Below, in pieces: positions 1-9,985 of a stretch of DNA of 64,000 nt. This stretch comes from Bacillota bacterium (GTDB lineage Bacteria; Bacillota; UBA4882; UBA8346). Location: contig JAEYRN010000100.1 of NCBI GenBank assembly GCA_023435565.1, positions 48,322 to 112,321 of the forward strand, written 5' to 3'. Under the pieces are notes generated by a model that worked only from the letters and a program-made list of their open reading frames with translations, was not told the origin of the DNA and did no database searches. The number at the start of each line of letters is the position of its first letter. Position 1 is the stretch's first letter. Both the position numbers and the translations under genes were made by a program.

Positions 1-2
1 GG

Positions 3-197
3 ATTATGGTCATAAGATTAAGGTTGTTGGGAAAAGACGAAAAATTTAAAAAGTTAGGGCCAATGCGAAAAGTATATGGCGAAAAAGCCGGGTCGATTAT
101 TCATTACATAGGTTACGGTATTATCCCATTTTTATTCGGAGTTTGGATAATAATAGCCGGTTCGCGGGGGACCGAGGTATTTAATATCTTTAAATGA
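3..197 (+). CDS. C-terminal end of a small membrane protein (cut by window start)
   Basis: The reading frame is open to the window edge and stops at 195-197, so this is probably the 3' end of a longer gene. What is visible is a basic, Lys/Arg-rich stretch followed by one hydrophobic segment (YGIIPFLFGVWIIIAG) and a short polar tail. That pattern fits a membrane protein ending just after its last transmembrane helix. An ATG at 6 could also start a 63-residue protein, but no ribosome site is visible because the upstream sequence is missing. I do not recognise the family. Confidence 0.4.
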   Translation: MMVIRLRLLGKDEKFKKLGPMRKVYGEKAGSIIHYIGYGIIPFLFGVWIIIAGSRGTEVFNIFK

Positions 198-208
198 ATC
201 TCCAAATA

Positions 209-296
209 TATATGTTGAAAAAAGTTTTGAGAAAAACATTCACATCCCAAATACCGGATGTGAATGGTAAAATTATGTGGCTTTTTTCAACATATA
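209..296. repeat. Composite foldback element (nested inverted repeats)
   Basis: Perfect 16-bp outer arms lie at 209-224 and 281-296 (TATATGTTGAAAAAAG and its complement). Inside them are perfect 11-bp arms at 237-247 and 256-266 (CATTCACATCC and its complement). A transcript would fold into one long interrupted hairpin. The element could be a small non-autonomous foldback element, or the terminator of the upstream gene, since a run of T lies in the second outer arm. A 62-residue ORF running through it (194-382) has no family look and is probably fortuitous. Confidence 0.6.
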
Positions 297-307
297 AATC
301 AAGGAAA

Positions 308-355
308 ATATGTCGCAATAATCCACGCTTATCCATGAAACTTATTGCGACATAT
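308..355. repeat. Long inverted repeat
   Basis: Perfect 14-bp arms ATATGTCGCAATAA (308-321) and its complement (342-355) flank a 20-base loop. It lies 11 bases after the previous foldback, so the two form a tandem pair of strong hairpins between the upstream gene and the NRPS leader. Function unknown. Confidence 0.55.
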
Positions 356-468
356 ATAGTAACCGATTTTAAAGTTTTTTGACGTTTTTTAGTCGTAAAC
401 AGCTTAATTTATATAAAATTTACACAAGGTTTTTTAAAGCTCCCAAAGAAATATACATAAAATAATGG

Positions 469-715
469 TATAATCTTTCAATTCTATAATATTAACGCGG
501 AGGGATATATCTCTTAAACCGTATTTCATAATTAAGATGATGAGACGCCAGTAATACATGACAAGGACGATTAGGTCTTGTCAGAAAGTTGTTCCGATGG
601 CAGCGGGCTAAGTTTTAAAAAGCATGGAATCATTTAGCCGTGTTTTGCAGTTAACCAACAAATAAAGATAACTTAATTAGAAAATGTTGGTAACAATAAG
701 GGGGAGGAACATAAA
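469..715 (+). promoter_or_regulatory. Promoter region and long structured leader of the NRPS operon
   Basis: A TATAAT at 469-474 is a candidate -10 box, with no convincing -35. The following ~240 bases before the NRPS start can fold extensively. They contain a small hairpin near 500-530, a 7-bp stem TGACAAG/CTTGTCA inside a GCCA/TGGC closing helix (about 548-605), and a GGCTAA/TTAGCC stem (about 605-640). A GGGGGAGGA ribosome site lies just before the ATG at 716. I could not match it to a known riboswitch. The conserved core of the c-di-GMP-I aptamer is not visible, although such a switch would suit the genes. No other gene is seen in 356-715. Confidence 0.4.
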
Positions 716-3700
716 ATGGCGGTTGAGAGCAATTTGTTGGGGCGAGTATTGAATGAAGCGGTTGAAAAAAATGAATTTAAGATTAATGATGAGCTTAAAA
801 GGATTGCAGATCAAGCTCATATAGAACATTTATTTCGTAGTTTTGCTAGAACTAAAAGTATTTCGGTATTAGTATATAACTTAGAGCAACAAATTCATGG
901 AACTATTAACTTTAATTATAAGAGAGGGACAGAGCCATTATTAATACTTGAAGGCGAATATTCCCTCAATCAAAATGCTTTAATTACAATAACTTTTTTC
1001 TTTAAAGAAAGTCTCATTAAATTTGAAACTACAATAATACGGTGTCTGGAGAATGGCTATCAGATTAATAAACCCGACTTAATTCTAACTTCCTTTAAAA
1101 GATTTCTCTCACGTTATTGTTTTAATGATGAAGACAAAGCTATTATTCAAATTTCAGGACAATCCGACGCAAACAAGCTTTTTGACTTAAGCGTTAATGG
1201 GTTGTCTTTTGTTTCTAAGGAGGTATTATCGGAAGGGCATACATTAAGATATCTTACAATACAAGTTGGAGATCAATTACATGTCGTTGTTAACGGAGAA
1301 ATCAGGCATGTCCATAAGTATCATGATGGATATAAATATGGGGTGGTCTTTTCCGGAGTTGAGTGGAAGGTTCACCAACAATTGTTTTCATTTATTTTTA
1401 AACGCTGTTATCCTGAGATTAAACCAATTAACGAGTTTTCCCTGGAAGATTTGAGCGGATTATACCAGCAATCTAAGTATCTGAGTCTTAAGCCAACGGA
1501 TGAAGATGATCGGAATTTTTTAAACCTTATCAGGAAGTTGGAAAAGGTTAAAGCTCAACCATTATTCTCTACCAGTTATGTTTATTATAAAAACGGGAAG
1601 CTAATAAGCATTGGAACTTCAACACGCATTTATAACCGCACTTTTTTACAACAGCATTTACTAAACGCTCCCGAAGTAGGATTAAACCCCAAAGCTAAGA
1701 CTGATATTTATATCAGCCTAGCCGACTCCCTTTTAAGCCATCCCTATTTTAATAATCTAATTATATACATAAGCCAAGACCTTGATTGGCACCAGGATTT
1801 ATTTTCAAAAATGGATGCGATTATTAATGATCAGAATAAATTGGTAGTTAATATGTTGATGGGCTATGAGTGTACTACTATTGAAATTGATTATCTGAGC
1901 GAAACCGGGAACTATCAGTTTGAACAATTGATTGATACCGAAGAGTTTATTAATTATTGCCGGAACTACTTAAAACCATTGGAAGTAAAATGCTATGGTT
2001 ATGAAGATTTTAATCTTAAATCCGATGAATTAAATACGATTTATCGGACTCAAGGTTTCTATAGGGAGCGGAAGTTATGGCGGATAGTCAAATCTGGCAT
2101 AACAGTAGCATATGCAGTTGTTGAAGTATATGATGACAGTCTCGATCTTTTTGGCATTTTGGATAATTGCCGTATATACCCGATAGATGAATCTATAGAG
2201 CGTTCTCTGATTATTGGGGCGATACTTCCGGTGCTTGGCAAGTATTATCAAGAGTTTCATAAAGATAAGTTCTACATATTCTGGGATCGGGAAGAAGAGA
2301 AATGTGAATTTGAACTCTCAGGATTAAAGACCCGAACAAGTATTGGACGGATATTAATGAGCCGGGATGGCCTGGCTGAATACAAGAAGATCTTAATGAT
2401 GGATTTTGAGTATTACTCAAAGTATTATCCTTTAACTCATCCGCAAAAAGGAATCTGGTATCTGGAAAAGATGTATCCGGGAACAAGTGTTGGAACTATT
2501 GCAGGTACAGTGCGGATTAAAGGGAAGGTTGATTTCAAATTACTCGAGCAGGCAATTAACATTGTTATCGAAAAAAATGATGGATTACGTCTAAGAATAT
2601 GTATAGGTGAAGACTCTGAACCCAAACAATACCTTGCGAATTATCAATACAAAAAATTTGATTTTTTTGATTTTACTCGGAAAACTGAAGAATTTTATGA
2701 TTGGAATGAAAAACAAACCCAAATACCAATGGCGATTATTGACTCCGATTTATTTTATTTTGCAATTTTTAAAACCGGCAATCAAGAAGGAGGTTTTTTT
2801 GGTAAGTTACACCACTTAATTTCCGATGCCTGGTCTACAATTAATGTAACAAATCAAGTTCTTGATGTTTATCAAGGATTAGCAAATGATATTAATGTTA
2901 AAGTAGAAAAAAGGCCATCATACTTAGACTATGTTTTAGAGGAAGATTCATATAAATATTCACTAAAATATGAAAAGGATAAAGAATATTGGGAGAAAAA
3001 ATATGATACAATCCCGGAGTTTACTAGGTTTGACAATAAAGAATCATATCGGGAAAATATCAAATCAAAGAGAAAAACCCTGGTTGTTGGAAAAAGAATA
3101 ACTCAAAGTTTTAACGATTTTTGTAAACAAAGAGGCATTTCAGTTCATACCTTGTTTTTAGCGGCCTTAGCAGTCTATATTAATCAAATAACCGATAAAG
3201 AGGATATTGTAATCGGTATTCCTATTTTGAATAGAACTAATGCAAAGCAAAAAGAGACTATTGGAATGTTTATAAGCCATTTACCAATTCGTGTAACGGT
3301 AGATCCCCATCAAAGTTTTTTTGTTTTTTTATCTTATTTAATTAATGAGTGGACATTGTTTTTAAAACATCAAAAATATCCTTACGATTTAATACAAAAG
3401 AGTTTTCGGGAAAAGAATAGGACATTAGATAATTTGTATGATATTACCTTATCTTATCAAAATGTTAAATTAAGTTCAAATAATGAGCAAGCCAATACTA
3501 GATGGCTACCTTTTGGACATCAACCTGAATCACTTAATATTCATGTGTTTGATCATGAATCCGAAGGTCAATACATTTTATGCTTTGATTATTTGATTTC
3601 ACTTTTTTCGGAAAGCGAAATAGAGAAGAAACAAAATCATTTGATAAACATAATAGAAGATATTGTCCGGGATCCAAATAAAAATCTATTTGAATTTGAG

Positions 3701-6700
3701 AAACTATCCAAAGCTGAAAAACAACAGTTATTGGTTGATTTTAATGATACATGGTTTGATTATCCAAGACATAAAACAATACATGAACTTTTTGAAGACC
3801 AGGTTAGAAAAACACCTAATAAAATTGCTCTTCAATTTGAAGAAAAATATTTAACATACAATGAATTAAATAATAAAGCCAACCAAATTGCAGAAGTATT
3901 AAGAAACGAGGGCATAAAACCTAATAAAATAGTTGGAATAATGATAGAACGTTCAATTGAAATGATTATTGGAATATTTGGAATTCTAAAGGCTGGAGGA
4001 GCATATTTACCAATTGACCCGGACTATCCCAGAGATAGAATAAATTATATGTTTGAGGATAGTGGTGCGGGAATAGTATTAACCAGTCAAAATATTGACC
4101 AAAAAATAAATAAATCAATTAAAAAAATATATATAGAAGATAATAAAATTTACTCAATAAAACCTAGCATATTAAGAAATATGAATAGCTCTTCCGATTT
4201 GGCATATGTGATTTACACTTCGGGGTCTACCGGTAAACCTAAAGGAGTAATGATTGAACATAAGTCAATAAACAATTTTATTACCGGTATCACCGAGAAA
4301 ATTGATTTTAGTGAAGATAAAAACATACTTTGTTTAACAACAATTTCTTTTGATATTTTTGTTTTAGAAACATTACTACCCCTGATAAAAGGGTTAAAAA
4401 TCACTATCGCAAACGAAAAGGAACAACATGACCCTAATTTATTAATTGAGTTGATTCGTATTTCCGGGATTAATATGTTACAGTTAACACCATCAAGATT
4501 AAAAATGATATTTAAAAGCAACAGTGACTTATCATGTTTTAATAAAGTCGAAGCAATAATGATAGGTGGAGAGGCCTGTTCGTTTCAATTAAAAGAAAAG
4601 CTAAAAACATATACAAACGCAAAGATTTATAACATGTATGGCCCTACCGAAACAACAGTTTGGTCCACTATTAATGAGATAACCAATTTAGAAAATCCGA
4701 ATATTGGAAAACCAATAATAAATACTAATATCTACATTGTAAATAAGGAAAAACAGCTCCAACCTGTTGGGAATATTGGAGAACTATGTATTGCAGGAGA
4801 TGGATTGGCCAGAGGGTATATCAATTCACCGGAATTAACATCGGAACGGTTTATTCCAAATCCTTTTGAAGCGGGAAAATTAATGTATCGGACAGGGGAT
4901 TTGGCAAAATGGTGTTTGGATGGTTCCATTGACTTTATTGGGAGAAAAGATAACCAGGTAAAAATCAGAGGCTTTAGGATTGAAACTGATGAAATCGAAA
5001 AAAGATTATTAAAACATGAGCTTATAAAAGAGGCTCTAGTTATAGCTGGAGAATACGAGAATGGTGAAAATTACTTATGTGCTTATTTAGTCACTGATAA
5101 AAACATTAAGCCTTATGACATACGTGAATTTCTTGCCGAAAAACTACCCGATTACATGATTCCTACTTATTTTGTGAATATTGAAGAAATACCACTTACT
5201 CCTAATGGAAAGGTAAATCGGAAAGCCCTACCGGAGCCTAATAGTGCCTTAGTGTCAATGGAAATTGTTAAACCTGAAAATGAAATTGAAGATGAATTAA
5301 TAGGGGTTTGGAAAAAAATCTTGGAAATTGCTGAGGTTGGAACAAATCAAAACTTTTTCGAAGTGGGTGGTCATTCGTTAAAAGCTATTTCTTTAGCAAC
5401 GGAAGTATTAAAAAAATTTGATGTAGATATAGCTATAAGTGAAATATTTAGATTAAAAACAATTAAAAGGATTGCTGAATATATAGTTGTTGCCGATAAA
5501 AAGCCATTTGTACAAATAAACCCTGCTCCAAAACTTAAATTTTATCCGGTTTCCTCATCACAGAAAAGAATGTTCTTAATAAATCAACGCGAGAACATTA
5601 GTATAAATTATAATATTTCAGTCCCTATCATTATTAAAGGTAAAATTGATATAAAACGTTTTGAAAAAGCCTTTGAAATAATGATAGAGAGGCATGAATC
5701 TTTACGAACTTCGTTTGATCTGGTCAACGGTGAAATAATTCAATACATTCATGAAGAAATTGATTTTAAAATTGACCATATAGAAATCGATCCTAGTAAA
5801 AAAGATGAATTTATTTTAGATTTTATTAAACCATTTGATTTAAAAAAAGCGCCATTGTTTAGAGTTTGTTTGGCATATCTTAATTCTGATGAATATCTTT
5901 TAGTAATGGACATACACCACATTATTGCAGATGGGTTTTCGATAGGTTTAATTCTTAATGAATTTATTTCTTTATATAATGGAAAAAATCTTTCGAAACC
6001 GAGATTACAGTATAAAGACTATGCGGTATGGCAAAAAGAATTATTAAATTCAGAGGTTATTAAAAAGCAGGAAACATATTGGAGAAAAGTTCTTTCCGGT
6101 GAAATTCCCTATATAAATATGCCTACAAGTTATAAAAGAACAGATTCCCCACAATATGTTGGGGAAACGGTTAAGTTCACTATTGAAGCAAAAAATACAG
6201 AAATGTTAAAAATAATTGCCAACAAACATAACGCGACATTAAGTTCGATTTTGTTGACAATATATTTAATACTTTTGAATAGGTATAGTCAACAAAATGA
6301 TATTATTATCGGTTCAATTGTGGCGGGAAGAAACTTCCCGGAGCTTGAACACATAATTGGAACTTTTAATAATTTCTTGCCAATTAGATTTTATGTGGAT
6401 TCAAATCTTGAATTTGAGAAGTTTTTAAATGAATCAAACAAGAGTATAATGAAAAGCTATGAAAACATGGATTATCCTTATGACAAAATGATTGAAAATT
6501 TTCTAAAAAACCCCGATCATTCTAGAAATCCTTTTTTTGATATAGTATTTAATTTCCATAATGAGCTAGACTTCGGGTTTTCCGAACAAAGTATTGATTT
6601 AGAAAATAGCTCCATTAAATTAAAAAGATATGAGATTGAATTAAACGTCTCAAAATTAGATTTAAGGTTAGATGTATATAAAAATTACGATGATGAATTA

Positions 6701-9700
6701 GTTTGTCTATTAGAATTCAATAACAATTTATTTAATAAAGAGTATATTCACAATTTGATAAATCATTTTAAGAATATAATAAATGAGATTACGATAAGAC
6801 CGGGGGTTAAAGTTACAGAGATTGAAATCTTATCTGAAGCTGAAAAAAGGCAATTATTACTTGACTTTAATAATACTGACGCAGATTATCCAAAAGATGA
6901 AACAATCACTAGTCTTTTTGAGGCCCAAGTACGTAAAAATCCATATAATACAGCGGTAGCCTTTGAAGGGAAAGAAATGACATACCAAGAGCTAAATGAT
7001 AAATCTAACAAATTGGCTTACTATTTAAGTAATGAAATGAATGTTGTTCCGGATTCTCTAGTTGGGATCTTAATGGATAAATCTTTAGAGATGATTATTG
7101 CAATATTAGCTACTCTTAAAGCGGGAGGAGCTTATGTCCCTATTGATCCGGACCATCCTTACGAACGAATTAAATCTATTATTAATGACGCTCAACTACA
7201 AGTTCTATTATCAACTAAGCTTGAAACTCCGATTCTTGACAGACTTCAGTCGGAGTGTGATTGTTTTGGGTCTTATATTTGCCTGGATACTTTCGATGAA
7301 ATTGAAGAAGGCGACGACAAAGTTGATTTAGCAAACTTAAAAACTAAAATTTGGTTTGAATCCGTAAAACATAAATATGATCATTTTTTAGTAAAACCAG
7401 AGGTTAAGCCTTCTAATTTGGCATATATAATTTATACTTCCGGCACTACCGGTCAGCCTAAAGGTGTAATGATAGAACACCGTAATGTCATAAGACTACT
7501 GTTCAATGAAAAAAATCTCTTTAATTTTAGTAACCAAGATGTTTGGACAATGTTTCATTCGGTTTGTTTTGACTTTTCCGTATGGGAAATGTATGGAGCA
7601 TTATTATACGGCGGAAAACTAATCGTCATCCCTAAAATGCTCGCTAAGGATTCTCGGAATTTTTTAAGGTTATTGCATGAAGAAAATGTTACGGTTCTAA
7701 ATCAAACTCCTTCAGCTTTTTATAATCTTGTAAATGAAGAACTCCAATTTGACGGTATTCACCTTAGTTTACGATATATTATTTTTGGAGGAGAGGCTCT
7801 AAAACCAGTTATGTTGAAAGATTGGCATCAAAAATACCCTCAAATAAAATTAATTAACATGTACGGAATAACGGAAACCACAGTTCATGTAACTTACAAG
7901 GAAATTATAAAAGTTGATATCGATTCGAACATAAGTAATATAGGTAAACCTATTCCAACCCTTAAAACTTATATAATGGATAGTAATCTAAAGCTATTAC
8001 CAACTGGAGTTCCAGGTGAATTATGTGTCGGAGGGGATGGAGTCGGTAGAGGTTACTATGGCAAAGCCGACTTAACTAAGGAACGGTTTGTTAATAACCC
8101 ATATAACCGGAAAGAAAGGCTGTACCGTTCAGGCGACCTGGTAAGGATTATTAATAATGGCGAAATGGAATATCTCGGAAGAATTGATCAACAAGTTAAA
8201 ATAAGAGGATTTAGAATTGAACTAAAAGAGATAGAGGCTGTTCTATTAAAACATGATTTAGTAAAAGGGGCGGTTTTGATTGTCAAAGAATTTAATGGGA
8301 ATAAGTATTTATGCGCATATCTAGTCTTAAAAGAGGAACTTCCGGTTAGGGAAATCCGGGATTATTTAGCGGCTTATTTACCGGATTATATGATACCAGC
8401 ATATTTTATGAGGATTAATCAAATTCCATTAACTTCAAATGGTAAGGTTGATGTAAAGGCATTACCAAATATTGATGGAAATAATTTAGAAACTTCTCGG
8501 GAGCGGCCAAGAAATGAGATTGATGAAATATTACTTAAAGCTTGGGAGGAGATTTTAGGATCAATAAAAATAGGAATTAGCGACAGTTTTTTTGAAATAG
8601 GAGGTGATTCCTTAAGTGTCATTCGAATTTTGGCAAGCTTATATCAACACCAATTTGGTCTTACTATCCAAGATTTTTATAAATATAAAACGATAAAAAA
8701 TATAACAGATAAAATACTCGGAACTCTTATGGAAGATCCCGAACCAATTAATACCTCTAATATTTCTGTTCGGCCACGTAAAAATGATGATAAATTGACA
8801 ATTAGTAAGCAAAATGTTGAGTTAAATAAAGTGCTGCTAACTGGTGCTACAGGGTTTTTAGGGATTCATTTATTAAAAGAACTTATTATACAAACTAATG
8901 CTACCGTTTATTGTTTGGTAAGGGGGGCTAATTTAATTGAATCAAAAGAAAGGTTAGAAAGACTATTGAGGTTTTATTTCTCAGGTCAATATATAGAATT
9001 AATTAATGACCGGATTAAAATTTTGAATGGTGATATTACATTTACAAATTTTGGGCTTTCAAATGAAGATCTAAACAGAGTAGCTGAAGAAGTTGATACT
9101 GTCTTTCATTCAGCCGCAATTGTTAAACAGTTCGGTAATTACGCCGATTTTGAAAATGTTAACGTTTTAGGGACAAAAAGAGTAATGGACTTTGCTTTAA
9201 ATAACAAAAAAAGATTAAATTATATATCGACTATTGCCGTATCCGGCAGTCATATGGTAAAACAAAAAGGCAGCGGAGTAAGCTTTACGGAACATGATTT
9301 TTATACAGGGCAGGACTATAATGAAAATCTATATGTAAGAAGTAAGTTTGAAGCTGAAAATCTGCTCTTTAAGGCAATGGACTCAGGATTGCAAGCAACA
9401 GTTTACAGGATGGGTAATTTAACCGGCAGATATGAAGACGGACATTTTCAAGTAAATACGGCTGAAAATACTTTTTACAGAATTATAAAATCAATAGTTG
9501 AACTACATGCTGTTCCAAGTGAGATTCTTAATCATGAAACAGAAATTTCACCTGTGGATCTGTGTAGTAAAGCAATAATAAAACTGTCCATGCTGGAAGC
9601 CTCCCTTGGAAATGTGTTTCATTTATTTAATCCGAAATATATAAAAATAAGCACTATTGTAGATTATCTTAATAAACTCGGATATAGAATCAATCCCTAT

Positions 9701-9985
9701 AAGAATTATATATTCAAAGAGTATTTAAATAAATTATCACAAAACGAAAAGACAAGAGATTTATTAATGGGTCTATTTATTGATTATGACTATGAAAAAG
9801 CTTATCGGGACGATTATATGGCCGATTTAAACGCCGATTTTACTAACAAGTATTTAATGGAGATTGGGTTTGATTGGCCAATAATAAATTTTGAATATTT
9901 TTCCAAAATAATACAATACATTGAAAATATTGGATACATAAATAAAAATGCCTTTTATCTTGAAGAAAAAGAGGTGATTCTATGA
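716..9985 (+). CDS. PilZ-fused nonribosomal peptide synthetase, C-A-T-C-A-T-reductase
   Basis: This 3,089-residue enzyme assembles a peptide on carrier domains and releases it reductively. Domains in order: PilZ (about 120-235) with RFLSR at 129-133 and DLSVNG at 157-162, matching the RxxxR and D/NxSxxG cyclic-di-GMP motifs; a ~330-residue region of possible GNAT-like fold; condensation 1 from ~570 (H699-H700-x3-D704); adenylation 1 (YTSGSTGKPKG from 1167); carrier 1 (Ser1554); condensation 2 (H1734-H1735-x3-D1739); adenylation 2 (motif from 2240); carrier 2 (Ser2632); NAD(P)-dependent reductase (TGATGFLG from 2709, Y2873-x3-K2877). Pocket residues read by hand against GrsA are D-I-L-Q-M-G-M-V-W (glycine-like) and D-F-W-N-I-G-M-V-H (threonine code). 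The first C domain has no upstream carrier, so it may load an acyl starter. No thioesterase, MbtH or phosphopantetheinyl transferase is seen nearby. The stop overlaps the next start (ATGA). Confidence 0.93.
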   Translation: MAVESNLLGRVLNEAVEKNEFKINDELKRIADQAHIEHLFRSFARTKSISVLVYNLEQQIHGTINFNYKRGTEPLLILEGEYSLNQNALITITFFFKESLIKFETTIIRCLENGYQINKPDLILTSFKRFLSRYCFNDEDKAIIQISGQSDANKLFDLSVNGLSFVSKEVLSEGHTLRYLTIQVGDQLHVVVNGEIRHVHKYHDGYKYGVVFSGVEWKVHQQLFSFIFKRCYPEIKPINEFSLEDLSGLYQQSKYLSLKPTDEDDRNFLNLIRKLEKVKAQPLFSTSYVYYKNGKLISIGTSTRIYNRTFLQQHLLNAPEVGLNPKAKTDIYISLADSLLSHPYFNNLIIYISQDLDWHQDLFSKMDAIINDQNKLVVNMLMGYECTTIEIDYLSETGNYQFEQLIDTEEFINYCRNYLKPLEVKCYGYEDFNLKSDELNTIYRTQGFYRERKLWRIVKSGITVAYAVVEVYDDSLDLFGILDNCRIYPIDESIERSLIIGAILPVLGKYYQEFHKDKFYIFWDREEEKCEFELSGLKTRTSIGRILMSRDGLAEYKKILMMDFEYYSKYYPLTHPQKGIWYLEKMYPGTSVGTIAGTVRIKGKVDFKLLEQAINIVIEKNDGLRLRICIGEDSEPKQYLANYQYKKFDFFDFTRKTEEFYDWNEKQTQIPMAIIDSDLFYFAIFKTGNQEGGFFGKLHHLISDAWSTINVTNQVLDVYQGLANDINVKVEKRPSYLDYVLEEDSYKYSLKYEKDKEYWEKKYDTIPEFTRFDNKESYRENIKSKRKTLVVGKRITQSFNDFCKQRGISVHTLFLAALAVYINQITDKEDIVIGIPILNRTNAKQKETIGMFISHLPIRVTVDPHQSFFVFLSYLINEWTLFLKHQKYPYDLIQKSFREKNRTLDNLYDITLSYQNVKLSSNNEQANTRWLPFGHQPESLNIHVFDHESEGQYILCFDYLISLFSESEIEKKQNHLINIIEDIVRDPNKNLFEFEKLSKAEKQQLLVDFNDTWFDYPRHKTIHELFEDQVRKTPNKIALQFEEKYLTYNELNNKANQIAEVLRNEGIKPNKIVGIMIERSIEMIIGIFGILKAGGAYLPIDPDYPRDRINYMFEDSGAGIVLTSQNIDQKINKSIKKIYIEDNKIYSIKPSILRNMNSSSDLAYVIYTSGSTGKPKGVMIEHKSINNFITGITEKIDFSEDKNILCLTTISFDIFVLETLLPLIKGLKITIANEKEQHDPNLLIELIRISGINMLQLTPSRLKMIFKSNSDLSCFNKVEAIMIGGEACSFQLKEKLKTYTNAKIYNMYGPTETTVWSTINEITNLENPNIGKPIINTNIYIVNKEKQLQPVGNIGELCIAGDGLARGYINSPELTSERFIPNPFEAGKLMYRTGDLAKWCLDGSIDFIGRKDNQVKIRGFRIETDEIEKRLLKHELIKEALVIAGEYENGENYLCAYLVTDKNIKPYDIREFLAEKLPDYMIPTYFVNIEEIPLTPNGKVNRKALPEPNSALVSMEIVKPENEIEDELIGVWKKILEIAEVGTNQNFFEVGGHSLKAISLATEVLKKFDVDIAISEIFRLKTIKRIAEYIVVADKKPFVQINPAPKLKFYPVSSSQKRMFLINQRENISINYNISVPIIIKGKIDIKRFEKAFEIMIERHESLRTSFDLVNGEIIQYIHEEIDFKIDHIEIDPSKKDEFILDFIKPFDLKKAPLFRVCLAYLNSDEYLLVMDIHHIIADGFSIGLILNEFISLYNGKNLSKPRLQYKDYAVWQKELLNSEVIKKQETYWRKVLSGEIPYINMPTSYKRTDSPQYVGETVKFTIEAKNTEMLKIIANKHNATLSSILLTIYLILLNRYSQQNDIIIGSIVAGRNFPELEHIIGTFNNFLPIRFYVDSNLEFEKFLNESNKSIMKSYENMDYPYDKMIENFLKNPDHSRNPFFDIVFNFHNELDFGFSEQSIDLENSSIKLKRYEIELNVSKLDLRLDVYKNYDDELVCLLEFNNNLFNKEYIHNLINHFKNIINEITIRPGVKVTEIEILSEAEKRQLLLDFNNTDADYPKDETITSLFEAQVRKNPYNTAVAFEGKEMTYQELNDKSNKLAYYLSNEMNVVPDSLVGILMDKSLEMIIAILATLKAGGAYVPIDPDHPYERIKSIINDAQLQVLLSTKLETPILDRLQSECDCFGSYICLDTFDEIEEGDDKVDLANLKTKIWFESVKHKYDHFLVKPEVKPSNLAYIIYTSGTTGQPKGVMIEHRNVIRLLFNEKNLFNFSNQDVWTMFHSVCFDFSVWEMYGALLYGGKLIVIPKMLAKDSRNFLRLLHEENVTVLNQTPSAFYNLVNEELQFDGIHLSLRYIIFGGEALKPVMLKDWHQKYPQIKLINMYGITETTVHVTYKEIIKVDIDSNISNIGKPIPTLKTYIMDSNLKLLPTGVPGELCVGGDGVGRGYYGKADLTKERFVNNPYNRKERLYRSGDLVRIINNGEMEYLGRIDQQVKIRGFRIELKEIEAVLLKHDLVKGAVLIVKEFNGNKYLCAYLVLKEELPVREIRDYLAAYLPDYMIPAYFMRINQIPLTSNGKVDVKALPNIDGNNLETSRERPRNEIDEILLKAWEEILGSIKIGISDSFFEIGGDSLSVIRILASLYQHQFGLTIQDFYKYKTIKNITDKILGTLMEDPEPINTSNISVRPRKNDDKLTISKQNVELNKVLLTGATGFLGIHLLKELIIQTNATVYCLVRGANLIESKERLERLLRFYFSGQYIELINDRIKILNGDITFTNFGLSNEDLNRVAEEVDTVFHSAAIVKQFGNYADFENVNVLGTKRVMDFALNNKKRLNYISTIAVSGSHMVKQKGSGVSFTEHDFYTGQDYNENLYVRSKFEAENLLFKAMDSGLQATVYRMGNLTGRYEDGHFQVNTAENTFYRIIKSIVELHAVPSEILNHETEISPVDLCSKAIIKLSMLEASLGNVFHLFNPKYIKISTIVDYLNKLGYRINPYKNYIFKEYLNKLSQNEKTRDLLMGLFIDYDYEKAYRDDYMADLNADFTNKYLMEIGFDWPIINFEYFSKIIQYIENIGYINKNAFYLEEKEVIL

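Noticed and set aside
194..382. 62-residue ORF after the first gene
   Set aside because: It reads straight through two perfect foldback elements and has no ribosome site or family character.
490..650. Cyclic-di-GMP-I (GEMM) riboswitch in the NRPS leader
   Set aside because: GATGGCAGCGGGCT and AAACC...GACGC recall parts of the aptamer, but the conserved GGACGCAAAGCC core and the tetraloop-receptor arrangement are not present. Kept only as a structured leader.
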